From the NCBI GenBank assembly GCA_903813345.2, contig CAIIXF020000005.1:14201375-14265374 (forward strand): DNA of 64,000 bases, given 5' to 3'. The stretch comes from Owenia fusiformis (Eukaryota > Annelida > Polychaeta > Sabellida > Oweniidae). Below the pieces are notes generated by a model that was not told the DNA's origin, ran no database searches, and saw only the letters and a list, made by a program, of their open reading frames with translations. Below are positions 35,464-45,765 of the stretch, piece by piece; within the stretch, counting starts at the first letter, position 1, and each line of letters opens with the position of its first letter. Both the position numbers and the translations under genes were made by a program.

Positions 35464-38400
35464 CTATAATCGTAGGTCCTCACCCTGCAGAAGTATATAT
35501 CCAGAAAGTGTTGGTGGTAAATTTAAATCACTCACACGTCGTAATCTGGAAGCTCCCATAGATTTACGAATTGTGTACCGACAGTAATGGTGCAGAGAAA
35601 ATGGCGATTGTGTTACATTTTTGTACCATTCATGTTTTTCACGAAGATATGTGGCTTCCGGAAGTTTATGTACACCAGGATTAATTCCATGGGAAACTGA
35701 AAGCAATGCATCAATAAAGATGTCATCTTGATCCATATAAACATGATCCCCTTGACCACCCATTGCTTGCCTATTTTGATTTCCTTGACCACCCATTGCT
35801 TGTCCATTCTGACCACCCATTGGTTGTTCATTCTGACCACCTATTGCTTGCCCATGCTGATCCCCTATTGCTTGCCCATTCTGACCACCAATTGCTTGCC
35901 CATTCTGACCACCCATTCCTTGCCCATTCTGGCCACCCATTGCTCGCCCATTTTGGATTCTTAATAATGCTTGCCTGTTCTGACCACCCATTGCTTGCCC
36001 ATTCTGGATTCCTATTGCTTGCCCATTCTGGCCACCCATTGCTTGCCCATTCTGAACACCCATTCCTTGCCCATTCTGGCCACCCATTGCTCGCCCATTT
36101 TGGATTCCTAATGCTTGCCCATTCTGACCACCCATTCCTTGCCCATTCTGGATTCCTATTGCTTGCCCGTTCTGACCACCCATTGCTTGCCCATTCTGGA
36201 TTCCTATTGCTTGCCCATTCTGACCACCCATTGCTTGCCCATTCTGGATTCCTATTGCTTGCCCATTCTGACCACCCATGGCTTGTCCATTCTGATTACC
36301 TTGACCACCAATTGCTTGCCCAAAATCACAAAGGTCCACTAATCCCTCATCCTCCGAATCAGAGTCTAATACAGGTCTATATATAGGTGGCGCAATGGCT
36401 GGTACAGGTGGTTGCCCATGAGTAGCCAAAGGTAGGTTTGGCACACGCTGTGCACTGTTTATCCCATGTGATTGGAAATCGTCATGAAATTGGAGAATTT
36501 GCGCTAACTCAGGAAGACCATTTTGTCGAAGTATTACTTGGGCGGCTGCTGAATCACTTGACGGATGTGGAATAAAGTTTAGTCCAGCCATATAAGCTCT
36601 GAGATCTGCAGCAGGACCTGGATAGCCTGCAGAATGTAGCAGCCTAACTGCTCTATGAACACTACCATATGATAACATCTGCATGAGGGAATTGTGATCT
36701 CTTTGCTGATTTGGGGGCATATTTGGTTGATTGAGACGTACCATTGGATTGGAGTTCATTTGTGTTCCCCCTGGTTGTGCTGGTTGTGACTGATTATGAT
36801 ACTGAGTCAGCGGTGTATTCGTGTTCACAATCGTCTCTAAAGCTGGAATGTTGACCTCTGATTGCACAATAGCCTGGAGAATCATATCATCCATTGTTTC
36901 GCATCTCAGTTCATGCTCAAGTAAATTTGAATATCTGCGGTCCTGAACTTTGCGATAATCAGCTCCATAAGCTATGAGAAGAGCAGCTAATTTAGGTTGA
37001 CGATCTCGATTTGTTTTTTCGACGAGATGTGATCCAATAGTTGCATACTTGAGAGGTGTATTGCCTGAAATACAAATGCTTTAATTAGTCTTATAGTAAT
37101 AGTGATTTGTGTGGGTTAAACCTGCACATCGCTCCAAAACGCAATATGTTGACATATATTGTTTATACATTTTTATGCTCTAATATAAAGTTTATGTAAA
37201 TAAAAATTGTTTTTTCTGCGTAATATCAAAGAACAATTATTTAGTTAAAAAAATAAAAAAGTGAGTACGGGATTCAAACACGGAACGCCTGCGCACTGAG
37301 CGAGCATTTTACCGCAAGGCTACCATGTTATTATGGATGATGGGAGTAATTAAACGCTACTTATGTTGAATGCTATAATTCGGAAGTGACGTCACGTTCT
37401 TAATTTAGAAACCTTCCAAAAATCATATCATCGTTGACAATCGAAGCAATTCAATGAACAAGCTTCGAAATGACACATTTATCTTAAGTATTTGTACACA
37501 AGATTTGCCCCATTTGTTCATCATTCTATAATCTTTCATTAAAATCAAAATGATAAAGTTCTCCCCCAAAACAACCCAAGATTGCGTTTCGGGGCAAACA
37601 GCAGCTTTAAACAGGGCTTAGGTAACTTTGTGTTTTCAATGCACCATTTGTGCTTTTATAAAGACAGGGAAACAAGGAGTTCATTTTCATAGGATAAAAC
37701 CTGTATATAAAAATCAATAGGATATCCTTTGTATCCCATATCTACTAAGGTTCTAGGTAGATAACATGTAGGAATATATGTTGCATCCATTTATTAGTAA
37801 TTGCAAAAATGTGGATGTGGGATACATCCGTTATGTTTGTTCAGTTTTTGATACAGACAATATCCAGAGGGAAATACCTATATCTTAGACTTCCATGTAC
37901 AAAACCCTTATATACCAACCTCTTATATCGGGTACATCCACTTTAACATCGAACCCTTTCTTCAGCATAAGCTCTAGAATCTCTAAGTTAGAACACTGCA
38001 GAGTACAAGCAAGGTGTAAAGGGGAGACTCCTGCATTGTTTAGTATATTAACATCAGAGCCATGCTGTAATAGGAGATCTACTGCATCATACATGCCATG
38101 GAGCACACAACAGTGGAGTGGGGTGTTCCCTGCAATGATAAATGTTTTTAGCAAAGGCAAACAACAACTGAACAATGGAGCAGGGTGTTCCCTGCAATGA
38201 AGAATGTTTTTAGCAAATGCACACAACAGTGGAGTGGGGTGTTCCCTGCAATGATAAATGTTTTTAATAAATGCACACAACAGTGGAGTGGAGTGTTCCC
38301 TGCAATGATAAATGTTTTTAGCAAAGGCACACAACAACTGAACAATGGAGCGGGGTGTTCCCTGCAATGAAGAATGTTTTTAGCAAATGCACACAACAGT

Positions 38401-41400
38401 GGAGTGGGGTGTTCCCTGCAATGATAAATGTTTTTAATAAATGCACACAACAGTGGAGTGGGGTGTTCCCTGCAATGATAAATGTTTTTAATAAATGCAC
38501 ACAACAGTGGAGTGGGGTGTTCCCTGCAATGATAAATGTTTTTAATAAATGCACACAACAGTGGAGTGGGGTGTTCCCTGCAATGATAAATGTTTTTAGC
38601 AAAGGCACACAACAGTGGAGTGGGGTGTTCCCTGCAATGAAAACTGATTTTAGAAAAGGCACACAACAATGGAGCGGGGTGTTCCCTGCAATGATAAATG
38701 TTTTTAGCAAAGGCACACAACAGTGGAGTGGGGTGTTCCCTGCAATGAAAACTGATTTTGGAAAAGGCACACAACAATGGAGGCGTGTTCCCTGCAATGG
38801 AGAATGTTTTTAGCAAAGGCACACAACTGTGGAGTGGGGTGTTCCCTGCAATAAAGAATGATTTTAGAAAAGGCACACAACAATGGAGGGGGGTGTTCCC
38901 TGCAATAAAGAATGATTTTAGAAAAGGCACACAACAGTATAACTGTGTAGCAGGGTGTTCCCTCAACACTACTTGAACAAGAAGACGCGTATTTTTCAGA
39001 ATTTTTGCTGAATAAACACAGCATTTTCATTTAAATAAAGTCAGAACGAGAACAACAAATGCCATGAGCCAAAATATTGTAAAATTGTCATCCCTTGTAT
39101 TTTTGTTTTTAACCAATAACATTGACATTCTCACCTGTTTTTTTAGTAGGTAAAGAGAGAATATCTTTGCTGATTGCGTTACGAAGCTGTATGGTAACAC
39201 ATTCTTCTAGCCCCAATGTTGCCGCTATGTTTAGACTTGTCTCACCTTGAAATCATCGAAACAATGAATGGTTTAATCATTGAAACAATGGATGGTTTAA
39301 TCATTGAAACAATGGATGATTTAATCTTTGGTACAATGGATGGTTTTATCATTGGAGCGATTACAATTTAATCATTGAAACAATGGATAAACAATGAATG
39401 GATTAATCATTGGAACGATGGATAGTTTGATTTGGAACAATGGATGGTTAAATAATTGGAACAAGGGATGGTTTAATCTTTGGAACCATGGATTGTTTAA
39501 TCATTGAAACAATGGATGGTTTAATCATTGAGACAATGGATGGTTTAATCATTGAGACAATGGATGGTTTAATCATTGAGACAATGGATGGTTTAATCAT
39601 TGAAACAACGGATGGTTTAACCATTGAAACATTGGATGGTTTAATCATTGAAACAATGAAACTATGATGCAATAGTAGAACTCATACATACCTAATTCGT
39701 TAACTTTATTGTAATCAGCGCCATTAACAATGAGTTCCTTGATACAATGTATCCGGTTGTTCTGCACGGCTAAATGCAATGGAGTTGTATCGCCAACATA
39801 TTCAGACTCTGAAAAACAACATTTTATCCCTTATTCGACAATAAAATGATATAAGGTGAATATTGAAGGTCAACCAGAACAACGGCAACGCCAAAGCGTA
39901 GCGAATCCCATCGAACATTTTTCAAAAGGGGCACCTTCTACCAAAAGTGTCATTAGACAGTGTGCCATGCTTATAATATTCACATACCAAATATGAACAA
40001 AATCGCTCTACTACTTTTCGAGTTATAGTAAAATACGTTAAAATGGTGGCCATTTTGAAAAATGGCCGCCTTCTACTAAAAGTCTCATTAGACAGTGTGC
40101 CATGCTTATAGTATTCACATACCAAATATGAACAAAATCGCTCCACTACTTTTCGAGTTATAGTAAAATACGTTAAAATGGCGGCCATTTTGAAAAATGG
40201 CCGCCTTCTACCAAAAATGTCATTAGACAGTGTGCCATGCTTATACGTATTCACGTACCAAATATGAACAAAATCGCTCCACTACTTTTCGAGTTATAGT
40301 AAAATAAGTTAAAATGGTAGCCATTTTTCAAAATGTCCACCATTTTTCAAAATGGCCGCCTTCTACCAAAAGTGTCATTAGACAGTGTGCCATGCTTACA
40401 GTATTCACATACCGAATATGAACAAAATCGCTCCACTACTTTTCGAGTTATAGTAAAATACGTTAAAATGGCGGCCATTTTGAAAAATGACCGCCCTCTA
40501 CCAAAAGTGTCATTAGACAGTGTGCCATGCTTATACGTATTTACATACCAAATATGAACAAAATCGCTCCACTACTTTTCGAGTTTTAGTAAAATAAGTT
40601 AAAATAGCGGCCATTTTTCAAAATGTCCGCCATTTTTCAAAATGGCCACCTTCTACCAAAAGTGTCATTAGACAGTGTGCCATGCTTATAGTATTCACAT
40701 ACCAAATATGAACAAAATCGCTCCACTACTTTTCAAGTTACAGCAAAAATCGTAAAATAACGAGAAAAGGCCGCCATTTTTCAAGATGGCTGCCATGTGC
40801 TTTTTTAATATCTACATTTCTAGCTTTATTAATGTCCTATATAATATATTTTACATTTGAAACATATTGCTATTACAGTTTTACATATTGCAACTAAATT
40901 ACTGTAAAATCGGCACTAAAATGGCCGCCATTTTGAAATGAGTGGCCATTTTGAAAATCGGCTTTCGAGCAGAACTTCTACCCCCATAGGGTATATGTAT
41001 ACAAAATATGAATAAAATCAGGCCAACGGTATTTGAGTTATTGCCCGGACGGACGTACGGACGGACGGACGTACGTACGGACGGACGGACGGACGGACGG
41101 AGGCGTTCCCTATATCCCTCCGAACTTCGTTCGATGGGATAATAAAAACATTATTAGAGGAATTAAATATCATCCTGAATTTGATCATAATGCATGCTGT
41201 CCATGAGAGTCATTCGGCATCAAGCCCCGATATTACAAAAAAATCAGAATTTATCAAAAAATGTTCAAAAAGAAACCTTTCTGACAGACATCAAAACTCT
41301 ACCCAGGATTTTTTGTGTGGAGGATTTTGTTATTTTTCTAGTGTAACATTTTCTTATTTTTGTAACTTTTTGCGCAACATTTTACGATTTTGTAAGTTTT

Positions 41401-44400
41401 TGTGCAACATTTTGGTTTTGTAAAGTACATGGAAGTGCTGCGCCTCAGAGATTTCAATGTGGGGAGAGCAGTGAACCCAGTTCACTGTATACAAAATTTG
41501 GCTGGGGTCCTAGGCTGAACCCTCAGATATCAATATATTCCCATACAAATCTGTCAAATTTCAATGTGTTCCCATACCAACCAAAATAACGCCCAAAAGC
41601 CATACCACAAGTGAGATGTAACATATTTTCTATGACTATTCTCATACCAGAAAGTGGAAAAATCCAACCATTGCCATACCTCAAGTCATAATTTGGGGGG
41701 GGGGCATTCCCATACCAGATCCTAAAATTTGGGTCCATTGCCATACAAAATGTCAAAAAAGGTACCCCGTGTGCGCCGAGGATCCCCATCAAGGTTTATA
41801 TACAGTGAACCCCCGGAGCAGCGGACATGTGATAAAAATGACATACGTTAGTTGGGACAGTATGTGTCTATTTTCTACTTTATTTGAGGAGAATTAAAGA
41901 TTTTTACTAATAATATGTTCATTTCTCTATAAATGTGGTCACCACACACCACACATTTGTTGCAAATTGTGCACTTTCAATCTAAATGACTTCACCAATT
42001 GATAACATACTGGAGATACTACATTGAAGATGGTAAAGAATATATTGGTAAGCCACTTATATATGTTGATTGCACTTTTGTCACCTCCTGTAGCTTAGTT
42101 TCTGCCCTTAACAATGTTAATTATGTGAGAAGCCCAATACGAGGGGTGATCAATAAGTAATGGACGCTTTTTTACACAGATGCTTTTTATAGACCAATCT
42201 CTTCGATTTTCTTACCAGTGATACATCATTCAATTATCTATCAACTCTGAAGATTTGAAGACAATATATATATTACATGTTGATATATCCTTATTTCCGT
42301 GAAGGAGGTACAGGTACCCCGGGACCGACATTTACGTTACATATTCTGAAGCTATTTTAGATTGTTTAACATGCAATGCAGTTGAATGCAGGCTGAACAA
42401 AATAAACCATAATGGTCATGAATTACCCCATTTTGTTATGCCATAGTTGATTTTGAATATTTTATCATCACTACATGTATGTGGTATTCATGCCACATTC
42501 ATTCCACAGGGCCCCAGGCCTGTAGCCAGGATTTGCCAAGGGGGGGTTCAGTTTTCAAAAATTTCCAGGGGGGGTTCACATTTGACAATTTAGGCCCTAA
42601 TATGGTCAAAATCACTTGAAAAGTGCTCAAAATGGTGAAAAACTGCATGATTTTGAAAGAATTTTTGGCCAGGGGGGGGGGGGGTTCGCCCGAACCCTGC
42701 GAACCCCCCCTGGCTACGGGCCTGGGGCCCTCTACATAGGTTCCATCAAGTGCTACATGTACACAATTCCTCATATCCTCTAAACTCAAGATTGTTAGAC
42801 AAGGCTGAATTCATTCTCTGACATGGTAGCAAGATGCAATTGCACGGGTTGTTTTATTTCATCGATGTCAATAAACCTGCGTCCTTTCTCTATAGAGAAA
42901 TAAGTAGTATAGAAAAAATAAACAAGTCACATGTGAGCAGATCTGGACAAAATGGTGCATTGGCCAAGGGCTCAATTTTGAGGTCCATGGATATTGTTTT
43001 CTGAACATTTTGAGATCTGTGGGCAGGTGCATTGTTCATATGTAGTAGGGTGTTCCCTTCTCTCACCACCCCTTTCTTCCACAATGCTTTCTCAAATTGA
43101 CCTGCAAACCCCTTCCATACAACACTCTGACATTACAATACTTTCTGTTTGTGTGTTACCAATCAGCAAAAATGTTTAAATAACACAACACGTGTTGCAT
43201 ATAAAAAGTTCAAATCTAACTGAAATTTACCAAACTGGCTAAAAACTGAATATGTTAGGTAAATGTCGGTCCCGGGGTACCTGTACCTCCTTCATGGAAA
43301 TAAGGATATATCAATATGTATTACATACCCAGCGAAGCATTTGTATTGAAGTCAATGGAGCTGAAGGTCGGCTAAATATTCCTGTATAGCCGCCAAACCC
43401 TTTACCATGACAATCTTATGATGTCATCGGGACGTCATGTTTCATTTCTTCCTAATTTCACTCGCACACAGACATGTGGCGTCATTGATATAACGTAGCC
43501 ATGATATAAAAGTATGTAATACAACAGTTATGTCCGTATCATTGAATATATGCCTTCGGTCTGTCGTAATATAACCCTCGCAAGCTCGGGCTATATTGGT
43601 GACAGACCTTAGGCATATATTCAATGATAGGGACATAACTGCTAAGTATTATATATTTTGTCTTCAAATCTTCAGAATTGATAGATAATTGGATGATGTA
43701 TCACTAGTTGGAAAATCAAAGGGATTGGTCTATAAAAAGTATCTGTGTAAAAAGCGTCTATTACTTATTGATCACCCCTCGTATTAGAACAATTTTAAGT
43801 AAAGAAACATGAACTCAGATGTGCTTTTTTAATACCATTATAAACTTAAGGCTCTTAAGGCATAATCAGATCTATAGGGGGTGACAAAATTGCAAGCAAC
43901 GTGTACAATCTGACCTACCTGCATAATATCTATTCCATATTATCTCAAATGTAATATCTCTCATGTTGTGAATTGGTGAGATTATCAAGGATTCAAAATG
44001 CAAAAATGGTAGAAAGGTGCTCTCTCCCAAATACTCAAAACATGGTAACCATTCAAAATAAAAATTGTAAAAATCTTTATATTTCCTGGAGTAAAATATG
44101 CACTTTGGGAATTTTTTGAAAACAGGCATCAAGACAAGGAATGGTATGAGCCAAAAATATTTTTTAATTGAATTTTTTTGCTTTCTTACTCGCAAGATTT
44201 TATTCTCTCTTTAATAAATGTCTTGAAAGCCCATGATGTAACATACCTCCATTTGGGCACCATTTTGGTGTTTTGGTGCCTTTATTAGGATCTGCTTCAT
44301 TGTCTAAAAGCAACTTCATACATTGGAAATGTCCTTCCTCCGCGGCGATGTGCAGAGCTGTAATTCCATATCTGTCTTCAAAGTCAAGATCCGCTGAAAC

Positions 44401-45727
44401 AGACAATTCGTATTCTGTGTTATTGTTCACTTTTGATCCACTTAGGTCGTAATCATCACTATCTTTTAAATCATATAGAGAGACTGACAGTCTGACAGTA
44501 AATACCAAGATCTGGTAGACAAGGCCATGACAAGGGGGTGGCATGCAATGCAGTACCCAATAGAAGTGCGATGTAGGGGGTTCCCAACCTCCTCAATGCG
44601 CTACCTTCTATCTCAGCTAGGATTAACACCATCCAAGCTGAAGTCAGCAGATAAAGCAGTAGGTGCCATGGCAGAGTCCAGCTCACGGTTGCTCTGGCTC
44701 AAGAAGAACGACAAGTGGTGTCCTTCAGTGAGCGATGTTTAAGACCAAACAATCGCTGCCCCGCTCAGATTATGCATACAGGCTAAGGGGCGAAATGTGA
44801 CGATCTGAGATGCCTGCTGATGACGCAGCAAAGGACACTCACTAAATTTTCCTACGAAGACATCCGCCAGTAATAGTTCCTTTTCGATTTATACAGAGTG
44901 ACTGATTATGAGAAAACGTTCATCTATTCCTATTTTTACCCACAATTCAATGTTGTTTATCACTATACATAAAGTCCATTTCACTGCTTCAGTTCGTCAG
45001 TAGAACGGCAAAAATAAGAAATTGGGAGACCATTGTGCAATAATATATGGAAAAGTATATTCATAATGTACATGAATGACATTGGTATATCTTGGATTGC
45101 TTCTAGTTTGGCTTATAAAGTGTGTGGCCTCTTATATTTGGATGTTTCTCTGCCATGTTATTTTCAATAAGATTAACATGGCTGAAATTCTTCAAATTAC
45201 AAGACGGCACAAGCTTATTGCACAAAAAACTAAAAAATCTGAAATATACAAATGTCATTCATGTACATTATGAATATACTTTTCCATATATTATTGCACA
45301 ATGGTCTCCCAATTTCTTATTTTTGCCGTTCTACTGACGAACTGAAGCAGTGAAATGGACTTTAGTCTAATGAGGATGAATTTGAGGAGTTGTGACATGG
45401 ACTATGGTAATTCACTCTATTATAATATATAAAATGACTAAATCTCGATAATAAATAATGTGACATAAAATACATACCTCCATTTTCGATCAGAATATTT
45501 ACAACGTCGATATGGCCATTTTTCACCGCACTTTGAAGAGGGGACTTGAAATTCAGTGACGAATAAAACAGATCTTTCGTGTATTCTCGGGCATTGACAG
45601 ACAAACCTCCGTCGAGTAATTCTTTAACATCTTTGATGTTTCCTACACCAGCTTGTTCGACCAGTCGTTTCCCCGATTGAATCTGTTTTTGGAGAGCTTG
45701 GCTTCCGCGGAATTTTTGAAATGCCAT
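35464..45727 (-). CDS. Ankyrin-repeat SOCS-box protein (ASB-type), 811 aa
   Basis: Exons on minus are 45727-45478, 44393-44247, 39808-39692, 39245-39135, 38129-37920 and 37064-35464. Every intron is phase 1, and the total is 812 codons including the stop. About eight ankyrin repeats fill the first 400 residues (for example GITALHIAAEEGHFQCMKLL and TTPLHLAVQNNRIHC). A disordered Gln/Asn/Pro-rich part follows, then about 23 octapeptide repeats (NGQAMGGQ). Near the C-terminus lies a SOCS box: SLHHYCRYTIRKSMG fits the Elongin B/C-binding BC box (SLxxxCxxxI) and NLPPTLSGYIL the Cullin-5 box. ASB proteins are substrate receptors of Cullin-5 ubiquitin ligases, with the ankyrin part choosing the substrate. 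The octapeptide insert is unlike vertebrate ASB proteins. The ATG has a good context and lies 38 bp from the divergent MUS81-like start codon. Confidence 0.88.
35749..36330 (-). repeat. Coding 24-bp minisatellite, about 23 copies
   Basis: Each unit encodes NGQAMGGQ or NGQAIGIQ. The two forms alternate over much of the array, so a 48-bp higher-order unit is visible. It lies between the ankyrin repeats and the SOCS box, with one unit carrying a small length change (NRQALLRIQ). The opposite strand is also open for 207 codons because of the repeat; that is a shadow. Confidence 0.9.
37262..37328 (-). repeat. tRNA-derived SINE head or tRNA pseudogene
   Basis: On minus the sequence reads GGTAGCCTTGCGGTAAAATG, then GCTCGCTC, then GTGTTTGAATCCC, followed by CACTTTTTTA. 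These resemble the A box and B box of RNA polymerase III tRNA promoters, with a T-run terminator. The ends do not pair as an acceptor stem, so it is not a working tRNA. It lies in an ASB intron. Confidence 0.45.
38130..38965 (-). repeat. Tandem array containing an ASB-gene 3' splice site
   Basis: Units of 52-62 bp, about 14 copies, abut the exon at 38129-37920. On minus each reads 'aaaacatttatcattgcag/ggaacacc' and continues with the first 27 bp of the exon (coding GNTPLHCC). Nearly every copy keeps TTGCAG or an AG equivalent and a partial pyrimidine tract. The real acceptor is the last copy in the direction of transcription. Many units are 54 or 57 bp long, so both strands show long open frames that are not genes. 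Confidence 0.88.
39247..39665 (-). repeat. 24-bp tandem array abutting an ASB-gene acceptor
   Basis: The unit on plus is 'tggtttaatcattgaaacaa' plus 'tgga', about 16 copies of uneven quality. The array starts right at the 3' splice site of the exon 39245-39135. The real tract (TTTCGATGATTTCAAG) looks like a variant of the unit (TTTCAATGATTAAACC). Confidence 0.8.
39870..41146 (-). repeat. Long copy A of the ATCCCATCGAAC satellite-bearing family
   Basis: Starts 'ccagaacaacggcaacgcca' then 'gaatcccatcgaac', and ends 'ctccgaacttcgttcgatgg'. Inside are about five tandem units of roughly 175-240 bp, each with 'acagtgtgccatgcttata', 'tcgctccactacttttcgag' and the palindrome 'aatggcggccatt'. A GGAC/GTAC microsatellite lies near 41044-41101. 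It occupies intron 2 of the ASB gene and is the inverted partner of 52813-54125. Confidence 0.85.
41044..41101. repeat. GGAC/GTAC microsatellite
   Basis: Runs of 'ggacggacgtacgg' of about 58 bp inside the long repeat copy. A matching run lies at 52861-52945 in the inverted partner. Confidence 0.85.
41520..41795. repeat. Degenerate 'ttcccatacc' repeat region
   Basis: The motif 'cccatacca' and near variants recur about seven times at 25-45 bp spacing. The minus strand is open for 89 codons with repeated WYGN/RYGN, but there is no other sign of a gene. Confidence 0.4.
42517..42726. mobile_element. MITE nested in the mariner (CAGGCC..AGCCAGG family)
   Basis: Ends CCAGGCCTGTAGCCAGG and the complement of CCTGGCTACGGGCCTGG form the inverted pair, with long G runs inside. 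It sits just past the end of the transposase C-terminus. The sister copy is at 2306-2407. Confidence 0.75.
43326..43650. mobile_element. Insertion inside the right mariner terminus, with a hairpin
   Basis: The right mariner arm lacks this stretch when compared with the left arm. Inside, 40-bp arms (agttatgtccgtatcattga and the complement of tcaatgatagggacataact) form a near-perfect hairpin at about 43525-43640. Confidence 0.65.
44470..44850 (+). mobile_element. Retroelement-like ORF fragment, family uncertain
   Basis: A plus frame (44527-44742) reads YPIEVRCRGFPTSSMRYLLS and later AESSSRLLWLKK. From memory this resembles a block found downstream of reverse transcriptase in some animal retroelements, probably non-LTR. 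It is a broken fossil fragment in intron 1 of the ASB gene. No ends are recognised. Confidence 0.4.
44972..45362. mobile_element. 391-bp inverted-repeat element with near-perfect 110-bp ends
   Basis: The ends start AAGTCCATTTCACTGCTTCA and match their inverted partner over about 110 bp with almost no differences, flanked by TA on both sides (44970-44971 and 45363-45364). The interior has no coding content. The match between arms suggests a recent insertion or arm homogenisation. It lies in intron 1 of the ASB gene, 114 bp from its first exon. Confidence 0.9.
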
Positions 45728-45765
45728 CTTCCCGGAACATGTTCTTCAAATGAAGAGGCTTGAAA
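45728..45765. promoter_or_regulatory. 38-bp divergent spacer between ASB and MUS81-like start codons
   Basis: The ASB ATG (45727, minus) and the MUS81-like ATG (45766, plus) are separated by 38 bp. The spacer contains TTCCCGGAA (45729-45737), which fits the STAT-type TTCN3GAA palindrome and also holds two ETS-like GGAA cores. Each strand has one out-of-frame ATG in the spacer (45750 on plus, 45740 on minus). There is no TATA box. Transcription starts must lie in the spacer or in the coding exon of the neighbour. Confidence 0.7.

Larger units (their letters stand above)
42138..43783 (-). mobile_element. Mariner transposon with long inverted ends, inactive
   Basis: The ends TACGAGGGGTGATCAATAAG are inverted at both sides, with TA at the border. 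The inverted match runs on for about 200 bp per side to 'ggtaccccgggaccgacatt'. On minus, broken mariner transposase lies at about 43110-42730: NAPAHRSQNVQKTIS, then PDLLTCDLFIF, then MRNCVHVALDGTYVE, the usual C-terminus. The catalytic Asp of the DNAPAHR motif reads Asn, and the frame is shifted more than once. Two other elements have inserted into it. It lies in intron 2 of the ASB gene. Confidence 0.85.

Noticed and set aside
35763-36386. 207-codon open frame on plus, rich in Leu/Ala/His/Ser
   Set aside because: It is the antisense of the octapeptide-coding array. The minus frame ends in a SOCS box and has splice support; the plus frame has neither.
38148-38969. 273-codon and 159-codon minus frames and a 152-codon plus frame
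   Set aside because: All come from the splice-site array, whose units are often multiples of three. No domain, and the minus frames run through intron sequence including copied acceptors.
41523-41792. 89-codon minus frame with repeated WYGN/RYGN
   Set aside because: Arises from a degenerate 'ttcccatacc' repeat, with G runs inside and no splice or start support.
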